Assembly (NCBI GenBank): GCA_040217795.1
Contig: JBEHWK010000003.1
Coordinates: 1-64,000, forward strand
Length of the DNA: 64,000 nucleotides
Reading direction: 5' to 3'
From: Clostridium_T sp040217795
Lineage (GTDB): Bacteria; Bacillota; Clostridia; Clostridiales; Clostridiaceae
Both the position numbers and the translations under genes were made by a program. The notes below the pieces were generated by a model that was not told the DNA's origin, searched no databases, and saw only the letters and a list, made by a program, of their open reading frames with translations. This document shows, piece after piece, positions 44,195-53,621 of the stretch. Every line of letters starts with the position of its first letter. Positions within the stretch are counted from its first letter, which is position 1.

Positions 44195-44229
44195 AAAAAG
44201 TGACTTTAACCACAAAAGTCACTTTTTTC
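44195..44229 (+). terminator. Terminator after ychF
   Basis: AAAAAGTGACTTT (44195-44207) pairs with AAAGTCACTTTTT (44215-44227), loop about 7 nt, T run at the end. Confidence 0.88.
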
Positions 44230-44315
44230 ATATTTCTATGCAATTACAAGTTTTACAGGACTATATATTAAGTAACTTAATAGTAAAAATGAGGGTATAT
44301 ATTAAAAAAAAGTTA

Positions 44316-44353
44316 AAAATCCTTCAAATAGGTTGAAGGGTTTTATTTTTTTT
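44316..44353 (+). terminator. Terminator or attenuator upstream of mraZ
   Basis: AAAATCCTTCAA (44316-44327) pairs with TTGAAGGGTTTT (44333-44344; one G-T pair), followed by ATTTTTTTTT. It is 90 bp after the ychF terminator, so it must end a different transcript or attenuate one reading toward mraZ. A 15-codon frame at 44289-44336 runs into it. Confidence 0.7.
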
Positions 44354-44371
44354 TATAGAATATATACATAA

Positions 44372-44396
44372 GTGGTTTAATGTGGTACAAAGTGGT
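44372..44396 (+). promoter_or_regulatory. MraZ boxes (three GTGGT repeats, 10-bp period)
   Basis: GTGGT occurs at 44372, 44382 and 44392, exactly 10 bp apart, 30 bp upstream of mraZ. MraZ of other bacteria binds three or four TGGG- or GTG-type direct repeats with this helical spacing in its own promoter, so this is the expected autoregulatory operator of the dcw cluster. Confidence 0.75.
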
Positions 44397-44425
44397 GGAG
44401 AATTATCGAAAGTATGGGGTAGAAT

Positions 44426-44854
44426 ATGTTTATAGGAGAATATCAACATGGCCTTGATACAAAAAATAGAATGATAATCCCCGCTAAACTTAGAGAAGAG
44501 CTTGGAAACAAGTTTATTTTAACAAAAGGTTTAGACGGATGTTTGTATGCATATCCTATTGTCGAATGGAAAGTTTTGGAAGAAAAGTTAAAATCTTTAC
44601 CCATTACCAATAAGGATGCCAGAGCCTTTGTAAGATTCTTTTTTTCAGGTGCCAGTGAAATAGAACTGGATAAACAGGGAAGAGGATTGATTCCGCAAAA
44701 TCTCATTGAATATGCAGATATAGAAAAGGAAATAGTAAGTATCGGAGTTTTAACCAGAGTAGAAATATGGAGCAAAGAAAAATGGATCAAAGAAAATGAA
44801 GCCAATATTGATTATGACAGCATAGCTGAGAAAATGAGTGATTTGGGAATATAA
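44426..44854 (+). CDS. mraZ: Transcriptional regulator MraZ
   Basis: 142 residues with two AbrB/SpoVT-like DNA-binding halves: FIGEYQHGLDTKNRMIIPAK (2-21) and the second DKQGRGLIPQNLIEYA near 80-95. It forms a ring that binds the repeats upstream and controls the division/cell-wall cluster. GGGG at 44416-44419 is a modest ribosome binding site. As in most bacteria it is the first gene of the dcw cluster and is followed 11 bp later by rsmH. Confidence 0.95.
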   Translation: MFIGEYQHGLDTKNRMIIPAKLREELGNKFILTKGLDGCLYAYPIVEWKVLEEKLKSLPITNKDARAFVRFFFSGASEIELDKQGRGLIPQNLIEYADIEKEIVSIGVLTRVEIWSKEKWIKENEANIDYDSIAEKMSDLGI

Positions 44855-44865
44855 GGAGTGATAGA

Positions 44866-45798
44866 ATGGAGTTTAAACATTTGTCGGTATTGTTAAACGA
44901 GTGTATTGAAGCGTTAAAAATAAAAGAGAACGGCATTTACGTAGATTGTACTATGGGAGGGGCGGGCCATTCCTTCCATATTGTAAGGAAATTGAGCAAG
45001 GATGGTTTGCTGATAGGAATAGATCAGGATACGGATGCTCTTAATGCAGCAAAAGAACGACTTAAAAATTTTGAAAACGTTAGATACGTTCATAATAATT
45101 TTTATAATATCTATGAAATATTGGAAGAACTTAAAATTTCTAAAGTGGACGGAATACTTATGGACTTGGGAGTATCGTCGTATCAGCTGGATAATGCAGA
45201 ACGAGGGTTCAGTTACATGAATGATGCTTCGTTAGATATGAGAATGAACAGGGAGAACTCCTTAAGTGCCTATGAGGTGGTTAATAACTATTCTGAAGAA
45301 GAGTTATACAGGATAATTAAAGAATATGGAGAAGAAAGATTTGCAAAAAGAATTGCGGGCTTTATAGAAAAAAGAAGAAAAGACGGACCAATAGAAACAA
45401 CTTTAGAACTAGTTGACATAATAAAAAGCGCAATACCTGCAAAAGCAAGAAGGGAAGGCCCACATCCGGCTAAGAGAACTTTTCAGGCTATCAGGATAGA
45501 GGTAAACAAAGAATTGGAAATACTGGAAAAGGCTATAGAAGATAGTGTGGAGAAGCTTAATTCTGGGGGGCGATTAGCAATCATAACTTTCCATTCATTG
45601 GAGGATAGAATCGTTAAAAATAAGTTTAAAAGTTTAGAGAGACCATGTACTTGTCCTAAAGAGTTTCCTATATGCGTCTGCGGGAAAATTTCAAAAGGAA
45701 AGGTTATTACCAGAAAGGCTATAGATCCGACAAAGGAAGAAGTTGAAGAAAATCCTAGAAGCAGAAGTGCTAAACTCAGAGTATTTGAAAAAATTTAG
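44866..45798 (+). CDS. rsmH: 16S rRNA (cytosine(1402)-N4)-methyltransferase
   Basis: 310 residues, methylates N4 of C1402 in the 16S rRNA P-site. Rossmann methyltransferase motifs: YVDCTMGGAGHS (25-36), IGIDQDTDAL (near 50) and GILMDLGVSSYQLD (near 99), with the RsmH insertion domain (about 115-215; RAxAGFIEKRRKDGP) and the C-terminal CPKEFPICVCG. Its length and place after mraZ are canonical. TAAGGAGTG precedes the ATG. Confidence 0.96.
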   Translation: MEFKHLSVLLNECIEALKIKENGIYVDCTMGGAGHSFHIVRKLSKDGLLIGIDQDTDALNAAKERLKNFENVRYVHNNFYNIYEILEELKISKVDGILMDLGVSSYQLDNAERGFSYMNDASLDMRMNRENSLSAYEVVNNYSEEELYRIIKEYGEERFAKRIAGFIEKRRKDGPIETTLELVDIIKSAIPAKARREGPHPAKRTFQAIRIEVNKELEILEKAIEDSVEKLNSGGRLAIITFHSLEDRIVKNKFKSLERPCTCPKEFPICVCGKISKGKVITRKAIDPTKEEVEENPRSRSAKLRVFEKI

Positions 45799-45824
45799 TT
45801 ATTAATTGTGGGGATGTGAATAAA

Positions 45825-46316
45825 TTGAAGATGAGAGAATATGATTATATTAAGGGTAACAATGTAGTAAATCCGCAAAGACAATTGAGAGAAGAAACAA
45901 ATCAGGAATATGAAAAACTCAAAAAGGCTAAGAAACAGAGACAATTAATAATCAACAACAAAAAGGCAAAATTGAGACGCGGTGTAACACAGATAATTTT
46001 AATGGTATTATTCTTAGGGATGGTTACAATATATAGAGATTCTCAAGTATATAATATTCAAAAATCCATTTCAAAAATTAATACAGAAATTAATGCTGTT
46101 TCTGCAGATAATGAAGCTTTGAATTTAAACATTTTAAAAGCTTCTGCTTTAGGTAATGTCAGGGAGGCTGCGGAAACGAGATTAGGTATGATAGCTCCTA
46201 AAAAAGAAGATGTGATAAAAGTTAATTTAAGCGAAAGTAATTTTAATATTGCTGCAGCTGATGCAAATGCCGGGGAGGCAGGAGTATTAGCTGAAATAAT
46301 GGATGCACTTTGGTAG
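45825..46316 (+). CDS. ftsL: Cell division protein FtsL
   Basis: About 163 residues, a bitopic divisome protein. A basic cytoplasmic region (to about 50) precedes one transmembrane helix (ITQIILMVLFLGMVTIY) and a short external coiled coil (SKINTEINAVSADNEALN). FtsL partners with DivIB and DivIC and helps activate the septal synthase. The start is uncertain: TTG 45825 has GATGTGA at good spacing, GTG 45816 sits too near GGGG, and ATG 45831 is 12 bases from the same site. It is identified mainly by size, topology and position between rsmH and the PBP gene. Confidence 0.85.
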   Translation: MKMREYDYIKGNNVVNPQRQLREETNQEYEKLKKAKKQRQLIINNKKAKLRRGVTQIILMVLFLGMVTIYRDSQVYNIQKSISKINTEINAVSADNEALNLNILKASALGNVREAAETRLGMIAPKKEDVIKVNLSESNFNIAAADANAGEAGVLAEIMDALW

Positions 46317-46358
46317 GTGCATCTTAATTTTTAAATGAATTGACATGGAGGGTAAACA

Positions 46359-48557
46359 GTGAAAAGGAAGTATAGGGACAGCGCTATCGTAAAAAAAAGA
46401 ATGAAATTTGTCTGGGGAATATTATGCCTGGTTTTCTTTATATTATCTTTAAGATTATCCTATATTATGATAGTTAAAAGAAAAGAATATTCAGCCAAGG
46501 CTATAGAACAATGGACAAGTGAAGTTAAAATTAGTGCTAAAAGAGGAAAAATATTGGACCGAAATGGAGCGGAATTAGCTGTCTCTGCGAATGTATACAG
46601 AATAGATTTTGATTTGAATTCTATAAGAAATTATATAAAAAACAAAGAGATTACAATAGATGATGTTGCAAACGACATTGCAGCAGCTTCAGGAATCTCA
46701 AAGGAAGATGTTCTTAAAAAACTTCAGACAAAGCTTCCATCAGGTGCAGCAGCTGGTTCTGCAACACTTGTGAGAAGAATAGAAAAGGATCCTGCTGACA
46801 AAGTGAAGAATTTAAAAATCACTGGAGTTATCATATCTCCTGATACAAAAAGGTATTATCCCAATAATAACTTTCTGGCTCAAGCCATAGGAGTTACTAA
46901 TACAGATGGAGAGGGATTAGGGGGAGTTGAACTTGAGTATAACAAACAGCTGTCAGGAGTAGCGGGGATGAGGATTGCGGAACTGGACAGAAAGAGCGGT
47001 GAACTGCCATATACAGTATCACAGTTTACACCGCCTGTAGACGGAAAAGATGTAACATTGACAGTGGATGAGAAAATGCAATATTTTGCAGAAAAAGCGG
47101 CTCAGCAAGCTTTAAATGATAATAAGGCAAAGGCAGTAAGTGTAATAATAATGAATCCTAAGAATGGTGAAATCCTTGCAATGGCCAATAAACCTGATTT
47201 TGATCCTAATAATCCATATAGTGGTGCTGAAAATTTTGAAGGAAATACTTCTTCAGATAAACTTCAGAAAATGTGGAGAAACAGAAGTGTATCCGATTCT
47301 TTTGAGCCGGGTTCAATTTTTAAGGTTATTACTGCTGAAGCTGCCTTAGAGGAAGGCATTGGAGTAAATGACGCTTATACATGCGGTGGTTCTACAGTTG
47401 TAGGCGGAAGAACCATTAAATGCTGGAAAGCAGGGGGGCATGGAACTCAAACATTTGGAGATATTTTAAAAAACTCCTGTAACGTTGGGTTCATACAACT
47501 AGGTCAAAAGCTGGGGAAAGAACTGTTGAATAAACATATTGCAGAGTTTGGACTGGGAAAACAATCTGGAGTTGACTTGCCGGGAGAAGCTACCGGAATA
47601 ATTAAACCTACAGATAAGATATCAGATGTGGATTTAGCTACAATTTCATTTGGTCAGACTAATACAGTTAATCCGATTCAGTTTATGGCTGCATTTAATG
47701 CAGTAGCCAATAATGGAACCTGGATACAGCCTCATATAATGAAACAGGTATCACATAAGGATTCAAATGGGGTAGAGATTATTGATGAAACCTCTAAACC
47801 CCAGACAAAGACAGTTGCCACTGCAGAAAAGACAAAAGAATTAAGGGGTTACTTAGAAAAAGTTGTTTCAGAAGGATCTGCAAAGAAGACTTTTATTGAA
47901 GGTTATCATATAGCAGGTAAGACTGGTACAGCTCAAAAAGTAAACTCTGCAAATGGGACATATGAAAATGGAAAATACATTTCTACATTTGTAGGAATGG
48001 CACCTGCGGATGATCCTAAAATAACTGTAATGATTTCAATTGATGAACCAAGTGCAGGACAATACTTTGCAGGAGTAATAGCTACTCCAGTTGCACATAT
48101 GTTGTTTACAGATATATTCAATTATATGGAAAGCGACTTTAGTAAAATAGGCTCTGAAAGTGTGGTTAAGGATGTTGTCATTCCAGAAGTGAGAGGATTG
48201 AAAGTTGAAGAGGCTAAGAAGAAACTTGCTGAATTGAAACTGGATTTCAATATTGACGGTGATGGAGCATACGTGACAGATATATCTCCAAAACCTGGAT
48301 ATTCTGTCAAGGAAGGAAGCAAATTAAATCTTTACACTGGAAATGATGCAAATTATAATAGGTATATAATTATGCCGGATGTTACTGGATACAGTCAGGC
48401 TTCAGCCACTGAACTCTTAAGTTCATTGGGAATAACACCTGAATATGAGGGAGTAGGACTTATTGATTCCCAGAGTGTGGAGGCAGGAGAACTTATTAAA
48501 AAAGGTACAAAAGTAAAGATGAATTTATCCAATGAAACTGGAGATGGAGGATTTTAG
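46359..48557 (+). CDS. spoVD: Class B penicillin-binding protein with PASTA domains (SpoVD/FtsI type)
   Basis: 732 residues. An N-terminal membrane anchor (about 18-38) is followed by the dimerisation domain and the transpeptidase: SxxK at S319-K322 (GSIFK), SCN at 373-375 and KTG at 521-523. Two PASTA domains close the protein (about 609-666 and 673-730). It cross-links peptidoglycan at the septum or, as SpoVD, the spore cortex; the single class B gene in this cluster could serve both. The start is GTG 46359 after GGAGGG. Confidence 0.92.
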   Translation: MKRKYRDSAIVKKRMKFVWGILCLVFFILSLRLSYIMIVKRKEYSAKAIEQWTSEVKISAKRGKILDRNGAELAVSANVYRIDFDLNSIRNYIKNKEITIDDVANDIAAASGISKEDVLKKLQTKLPSGAAAGSATLVRRIEKDPADKVKNLKITGVIISPDTKRYYPNNNFLAQAIGVTNTDGEGLGGVELEYNKQLSGVAGMRIAELDRKSGELPYTVSQFTPPVDGKDVTLTVDEKMQYFAEKAAQQALNDNKAKAVSVIIMNPKNGEILAMANKPDFDPNNPYSGAENFEGNTSSDKLQKMWRNRSVSDSFEPGSIFKVITAEAALEEGIGVNDAYTCGGSTVVGGRTIKCWKAGGHGTQTFGDILKNSCNVGFIQLGQKLGKELLNKHIAEFGLGKQSGVDLPGEATGIIKPTDKISDVDLATISFGQTNTVNPIQFMAAFNAVANNGTWIQPHIMKQVSHKDSNGVEIIDETSKPQTKTVATAEKTKELRGYLEKVVSEGSAKKTFIEGYHIAGKTGTAQKVNSANGTYENGKYISTFVGMAPADDPKITVMISIDEPSAGQYFAGVIATPVAHMLFTDIFNYMESDFSKIGSESVVKDVVIPEVRGLKVEEAKKKLAELKLDFNIDGDGAYVTDISPKPGYSVKEGSKLNLYTGNDANYNRYIIMPDVTGYSQASATELLSSLGITPEYEGVGLIDSQSVEAGELIKKGTKVKMNLSNETGDGGF

Positions 48558-48576
48558 CATGTGGAAAACCACATGC
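48557..48576 (+). terminator. Hairpin overlapping the PBP stop codon
   Basis: GCATGTGG and CCACATGC form a perfect 8-bp stem with an AAAA loop, starting at the last base of the TAG stop. Only CATCTTTTG follows, so it is at most a weak terminator before murE. Confidence 0.45.
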
Positions 48577-48638
48577 TCATCTTTTGTAAAAAATTTATTA
48601 AGGTATTAATACAGGAATAATTTTTAGGGAGTGAGTTT

Positions 48639-50093
48639 ATGTTACTTGAAAATATACTGAAAAATATTAATTACACGGTCTCAAAGGGAAGGATTGATAC
48701 AGAAGTAAATGAAATCAGATATGACAACAGAAAAGTATCCAAAGGGGATGTTTTTGTCTGTATTAAAGGTACAAAGGCTGATGGGCACGACTTTGCAGAG
48801 GATGCATTAAAAAGAGGAGCAGCAGTAATAATTTGTGAAAGGAAATTGGAGTTGCCGGGAGAGTATACTGAAATTATTATTGAAGATGGCAGAAAAGCTC
48901 TGGCATTGATTAGTGCTAATTTTTTCGGAAACCCTTCTGAAAAAATCAAGATTCTGGGGATTACCGGAACCAACGGTAAAACTACTACAGCGTTTATGAT
49001 AAAGTCAATTTTAGATAAAAGCGGAATAAAAACAGGCCTTATAGGTACAATTGCAAACTATATAGGAGACAGGGAAATAAAAACAGAACGAACAACTCCT
49101 GAATCATATGAACTTCAAAAGCTCTTTAAAGATATGGCTGATGAGGGGGTTCAATGCTGTGTTATGGAGGTTTCCTCACACTCACTTGAATTAGACCGGG
49201 TTTATGGAATAAAATTCAATGTAGGTATCTTTACGAATCTTACAAGAGATCATTTGGATTTCCATGGTACCTTTGAAAATTACTACAGGGCTAAATATAA
49301 GCTTTTTGAGAGTTCTGAATATAAAGTCATAAATATTGACGATGAATATGGAAAGAGATTAAGACAAGATCTTATGAATGAAGGAAAAGATAATGTAATT
49401 ACATTCTCAACAGGAAGTTCTGGAGAGTTTAAAGGTGAGAATATTATATCTCAAGGGGTATTTTCTTATTTTGATGCAGTGTCAAATGATGAGAGGATTA
49501 AAGTTTCCCTGCAGATTCCGGGAGAATATAATGTTCACAATGCATTAGGAGCCATAGCGGCTGCCAGAGTCATGAATATTAGCTGGAAGGACATTGCTGA
49601 TGCTCTTAAAGAGACTGTAGTAAAAGGAAGATGTGAGCGTACTGGGGGAGAGTTTCATAAAGATTTCGAAATAATTATCGATTATGCCCACACACCGGAT
49701 GGTCTGGAAAATATTTTATCTGCTGCCAGAAAATTCGCAGAAGGGAGATTGATTTGCATATTTGGCTGCGGCGGAGACCGAGACAGACAAAAACGTGGAG
49801 AAATGGGAGAAATAGCAACAAGATTGTGTGATCATGTAATTATAACTTCAGATAACCCAAGAACAGAGGATCCAAAGGAAATAATAAATAATATTGTGAA
49901 GGACCTGAAAAAGGATAATTATGAAGTAATTGAAAACAGGAAGCAGGCAATTGAAAAAGGAATCTCAATTGCAGAAGCTAAGGATGTTATCATCATTGCT
50001 GGAAAAGGGCATGAAACATACCAGATACTAAAAGACAGAGTAATTGATTTTGATGAAAGAAAAGTTGTAAGAGAAATATTGGAGCAAAGATAG
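48639..50093 (+). CDS. murE: UDP-MurNAc-tripeptide ligase MurE (meso-DAP type)
   Basis: 484 residues. It adds the third amino acid to UDP-MurNAc-L-Ala-D-Glu. The ATP loop is GITGTNGKTTT (108-118), and the amino-acid signature DNPR at 405-408 (SDNPRTEDP) is that of meso-diaminopimelate-adding enzymes, so the peptidoglycan is DAP-type. Three Mur ligase domains are complete. The ribosome binding site is GGGAGTG. It is followed 10 bp later by murF. Confidence 0.96.
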   Translation: MLLENILKNINYTVSKGRIDTEVNEIRYDNRKVSKGDVFVCIKGTKADGHDFAEDALKRGAAVIICERKLELPGEYTEIIIEDGRKALALISANFFGNPSEKIKILGITGTNGKTTTAFMIKSILDKSGIKTGLIGTIANYIGDREIKTERTTPESYELQKLFKDMADEGVQCCVMEVSSHSLELDRVYGIKFNVGIFTNLTRDHLDFHGTFENYYRAKYKLFESSEYKVINIDDEYGKRLRQDLMNEGKDNVITFSTGSSGEFKGENIISQGVFSYFDAVSNDERIKVSLQIPGEYNVHNALGAIAAARVMNISWKDIADALKETVVKGRCERTGGEFHKDFEIIIDYAHTPDGLENILSAARKFAEGRLICIFGCGGDRDRQKRGEMGEIATRLCDHVIITSDNPRTEDPKEIINNIVKDLKKDNYEVIENRKQAIEKGISIAEAKDVIIIAGKGHETYQILKDRVIDFDERKVVREILEQR

Positions 50094-50103
50094 GTGATTA
50101 TTA

Positions 50104-51456
50104 ATGGAAATGCTAGGATTGGAAGAGATTAAAAGAGCAGTCGGAGGGAAACTTATAAAAAAAGGAACTCTGGAAAAGTTCAACAAAATAACTACTGACA
50201 GTAGAAAAGTTGAGAGGGACGGTATATTTTTTGCATTAAAAGGCGAGAATTTTAACGGGAATCAATACGCAGAAAATGCGTTAATGGCAGGAGCAAAGCT
50301 ATGTATTGTGGATGAAGAAATTCAAGTGAATGATGAATTGGATGGAAGTATTTTATTGGTAAATGATACACGTAAGGCTCTGCTGGATTTGGCGGAGTAT
50401 TACAGAAGCAAGCTTGATGTTAAAATTGTTGGAATTACAGGATCTACAGGAAAAACCTCTACCAAGGATATTGTTGCTGCGGCATTGTCAGAAAAATATA
50501 AGGTCTTTAAAACACAGGGTAATTTCAATAATGAAATTGGAGTCCCATTAATGATATTTAAACTTGATAATTCATATGATGTCGGTGTTTTGGAAATGGG
50601 TATGAGCAATTTTGGCGAGATTCACAACCTTGCAAAGGCAGCAAGACCGGATATAGCAATAATAACTAATATAGGAATATCTCACATTGAAAACTTAGGT
50701 TCCCAAGAAGGCATATTAAGAGCAAAAATGGAGATAACGGACTTTTTCAATGAAGATAATCTCTTGATTGTCAATAGTGATGATGAATTACTGAATAAAA
50801 TAAAAGAGATGAATTTCAAATTAATAAAATGTGGTATACATAAGGATGCAGATATAAAGGCGGAAAATGTTCATCTTAAGGAAGAAGAAGTTAGTTTTTC
50901 CGTCACTAATGACGATAATTCCAAGACTTTTTCTATTAATGCACCTGGAGAGCATAATATACTAAATGGACTTTTGGCAATTGCATGCTCTGTTGAATTA
51001 GGGCTGAGTTTCGATGGAATAGAAAAGGGGCTTGAAAATCTTGATAGAACATCTATGAGGTTGGAATTTATACGAAATAATGGTATAACAATAATCAATG
51101 ATTGTTATAATGCATCGCCGCAGTCTATGAAGGCAGCGTTAGATGTTCAGAGTAACGTAGAATGTATGAGAAGAATAGCTGTTCTAGGGACGATGCTAGA
51201 ATTAGGAAGCGTATCTTATGAAGCGCATAAAGAGGTAGGTGAGCATGCTAAAGCAATTGGAACTGATGAACTTTTTGTAACAGGCGAATTCAAGGATGCT
51301 TACAAAGATGGCTTTGGGGAATCCATTAAAACTTTTGTATCCAAAGATGAATTGATTAACTTTCTTAAGAGTTTCATAAAAACAGGTGATTGTATATTGG
51401 TAAAAGCTTCTAGGGGAATGAAATTTGAAGATATTGTTGATTCAATAAATAACTGA
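50104..51456 (+). CDS. murF: UDP-MurNAc-tripeptide--D-Ala-D-Ala ligase MurF
   Basis: 450 residues, adds D-Ala-D-Ala to complete the UDP-MurNAc-pentapeptide. Seen: N-terminal KITTDSRKVERDGIFFALKGE (about 27-47, in pieces), the ATP loop GITGSTGKTSTKD near 110, MGMSNFGEI near 166 and the NDCYNASPQSMKAAL segment near 330. Translation overlap is absent but the gap to murE is only 10 bp. It is followed by mraY. Confidence 0.96.
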   Translation: MEMLGLEEIKRAVGGKLIKKGTLEKFNKITTDSRKVERDGIFFALKGENFNGNQYAENALMAGAKLCIVDEEIQVNDELDGSILLVNDTRKALLDLAEYYRSKLDVKIVGITGSTGKTSTKDIVAAALSEKYKVFKTQGNFNNEIGVPLMIFKLDNSYDVGVLEMGMSNFGEIHNLAKAARPDIAIITNIGISHIENLGSQEGILRAKMEITDFFNEDNLLIVNSDDELLNKIKEMNFKLIKCGIHKDADIKAENVHLKEEEVSFSVTNDDNSKTFSINAPGEHNILNGLLAIACSVELGLSFDGIEKGLENLDRTSMRLEFIRNNGITIINDCYNASPQSMKAALDVQSNVECMRRIAVLGTMLELGSVSYEAHKEVGEHAKAIGTDELFVTGEFKDAYKDGFGESIKTFVSKDELINFLKSFIKTGDCILVKASRGMKFEDIVDSINN

Positions 51457-51482
51457 AGGCAGTATAAAAAAGGGGAATGGAA

Positions 51483-52454
51483 ATGAAAGACGTTTTAAAT
51501 ATGTTAAATGTAGATTTGTTATTAGGGTTGTTTTTAAGTTTTTTAATTGGGAGTATAATCGGGGGCCCCATAATAAAAGTATTATATAAGTTTAAGTTTG
51601 GACAAAATATCAGAGAAGACGGACCGCAAAGCCATCTGAAGAAGGCTGGAACTCCTACAATCGGGGGATTGATTTTTATTTTTTCAACTATCATTGCTAT
51701 GATTGTAATGACAAAAGATGTTAAGGACGAATCAATGGTTGCATTAGGTGCGTTTGTTGCATTTGGATTTATAGGATTCTTAGATGACATTTTAAAAATA
51801 ATCAGAAAGAAAAACCTGGGACTGAGGGCATATCAAAAAATGTTGCTGTTGCTTATAGTATCATTAGTTCTTTCTTATTACGGATACACAAAAGTAGGGA
51901 CTCAAATTAATTTTCCCTTTATAAATGCACAAATTGATCTGGGTATTTTATACATACCATTTATAATTTTCTATTTTGCTGCTGAAACCAATGCTGTAAA
52001 TTTAACTGATGGACTAGATGGGTTAGCTACTTCAGTGACGGTTTTGGTAATGACTTTTTTAGCTATATTGAGTTTTAATCTTGGGCATTACAGCTTATCT
52101 ATTTTTTGTGTAATTTTAGCTGGAGCACTTTTAGCTTTTCTTAGATTCAATGCTTTCCCTGCAAGGGTGTTTATGGGTGACACTGGGTCATTAGCCCTTG
52201 GAGGTGCAGTAGCTACTGTAGGATTATTGCTTAAAGCAGAGTTTTTAATTGTAATAATAGGTGGTATTTATGTTATTGAGGCCTTATCGGTGGTAATTCA
52301 AGTAACTTCATTTAAATTGACGGGTAAAAGGGTGTTTAAAATGGCGCCAATCCACCATCATTTTGAACAGTTGGGCTGGAAAGAAACTAAGATAGTAACT
52401 GTTTTTGCAATTATTACTATGATTCTATGTTTTATTGGATTCATCTCTCTTTAG
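51483..52454 (+). CDS. mraY: Phospho-N-acetylmuramoyl-pentapeptide transferase
   Basis: 323 residues with about ten transmembrane helices. It transfers phospho-MurNAc-pentapeptide to undecaprenyl phosphate, forming lipid I. Conserved loops: DGPQSHLKKAGTPTIGG (near 40), NAVNLTDGLDGLA (near 165), FMGDTGSLALGG (near 230) and the HHHFE near 290. ATG 51483 is preferred over ATG 51477 because AAGGGGA lies at 51470-51475. In many genomes murD follows; here ftsW/spoVE does. Confidence 0.95.
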   Translation: MKDVLNMLNVDLLLGLFLSFLIGSIIGGPIIKVLYKFKFGQNIREDGPQSHLKKAGTPTIGGLIFIFSTIIAMIVMTKDVKDESMVALGAFVAFGFIGFLDDILKIIRKKNLGLRAYQKMLLLLIVSLVLSYYGYTKVGTQINFPFINAQIDLGILYIPFIIFYFAAETNAVNLTDGLDGLATSVTVLVMTFLAILSFNLGHYSLSIFCVILAGALLAFLRFNAFPARVFMGDTGSLALGGAVATVGLLLKAEFLIVIIGGIYVIEALSVVIQVTSFKLTGKRVFKMAPIHHHFEQLGWKETKIVTVFAIITMILCFIGFISL

Positions 52455-52475
52455 TAATTAATGGAGGAGTTAAGA

Positions 52476-53594
52476 ATGAAGAAATTTAAGTGGGCAAGTA
52501 AGATGGGACAGGTGGATTATATTTTGTTTTATGCTATCTTTTTTTTACTTGCTATTGGAGTAGTAATGGTGTATTCAGCATCATCTTTTTATGCAATGTA
52601 TAATTTTAATGACAGCATGTATTTTTTGAAAAAGCAAGGATTTTCCGCAGTTGTAGGAATTGGCACACTGGGGTTTATGATTTGTTTTGATTATCATAGA
52701 TTAAAAAAGTTAACCATACCATTGGTGATAATTACAATTCCATTATTATATATAGTTTTTCTTTTTGAAGGAACAAATGGAGCCCAAAGATGGATACCTC
52801 TTCCGGGATTTTCACTGCAACCCTCGGAAATAGCTAAATATGCGGTAGTAATTTTTCTGGCATTAAGCATTGATAAAAAAGGTGAAGGAATCAAGAGCTT
52901 AGGGAAAGGTGTATTGCCTTATATTGTATTTTCTGGCTTTTTTGCAGGGTCAATATTATTGGAAAAGAATCTTTCAATAGCTTCTGTAATAATGATAGTG
53001 ACAATTATAATGCTTTTTGTGGGTGGTGCAAGAATACGAGATCTTGGAGTTATAATTCCTTTGTTGATAGCCAGCGGCGTTTTTTTCATATTTTCAGAAG
53101 AATATCGAAAAGCCAGGTTATTGAATTTTTTAAATCCCTGGCTTGATCCTGCAGGGAATGGATATCAGCTCATACAGTCATTTTTGGCTTTAGGTGCAGG
53201 TGGAATTACGGGATTAGGACTTGGTCAATCAAGACAAAAAACACTATATATGCCTGAACCGCATAATGACTTCATTTTTGCAATCATTGGAGAAGAACTC
53301 GGTTTAATAGGATGTATGTTTATTATATTATTATTTGTTATTTTAGTTTGGAGGGGAGTTACAGTAGCTTTGAGATCCAAAGACACTTATGGTACTCTTC
53401 TGGCCACTGGAATTACAGGAGTTCTTGCGGTACAGGCATTAATCAATATAGCCGTAGTAACCGGATCAATGCCTGTAACTGGAGTTCCACTCCCATTTGT
53501 AAGCTATGGAGGGTCTTCCTTAATAATTAACATGACAGCTTCGGGGATATTGCTGAATATTTCCAGACAAGTTGAACGGAAAAATCATGCTTAA
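52476..53594 (+). CDS. spoVE: SEDS glycosyltransferase FtsW/SpoVE
   Basis: 372 residues with about ten transmembrane segments; polymerises lipid II at the septum or spore cortex together with a class B PBP. Typical SEDS sites: VMVYSASS (near 31), WIPLPGFSLQPSEIAKY (near 108), the catalytic-Asp-bearing AEPHNDFIFAIIGEELG region seen as PEPHNDFIFAIIGEELG (near 265) and PLPFVSYGGSS (near 340). The start is ATG 52476 after GGAGGAG. Whether it is the vegetative FtsW or sporulation SpoVE is not decidable here; spoVE as symbol is by position next to the PASTA PBP. Terminator and repeat copy 2 follow. Confidence 0.88.
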   Translation: MKKFKWASKMGQVDYILFYAIFFLLAIGVVMVYSASSFYAMYNFNDSMYFLKKQGFSAVVGIGTLGFMICFDYHRLKKLTIPLVIITIPLLYIVFLFEGTNGAQRWIPLPGFSLQPSEIAKYAVVIFLALSIDKKGEGIKSLGKGVLPYIVFSGFFAGSILLEKNLSIASVIMIVTIIMLFVGGARIRDLGVIIPLLIASGVFFIFSEEYRKARLLNFLNPWLDPAGNGYQLIQSFLALGAGGITGLGLGQSRQKTLYMPEPHNDFIFAIIGEELGLIGCMFIILLFVILVWRGVTVALRSKDTYGTLLATGITGVLAVQALINIAVVTGSMPVTGVPLPFVSYGGSSLIINMTASGILLNISRQVERKNHA

Positions 53595-53621
53595 CTTTGC
53601 TTATGCAAGGTTAAGTTTTTT
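53590..53621 (+). terminator. Terminator after ftsW/spoVE
   Basis: CTTAACTTTGC (53590-53600) pairs with GCAAGGTTAAG (53605-53615, one G-T pair), TTAT loop, then six T. The stem overlaps the stop codon, and the T tract is the left end of repeat copy 2. Confidence 0.88.
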
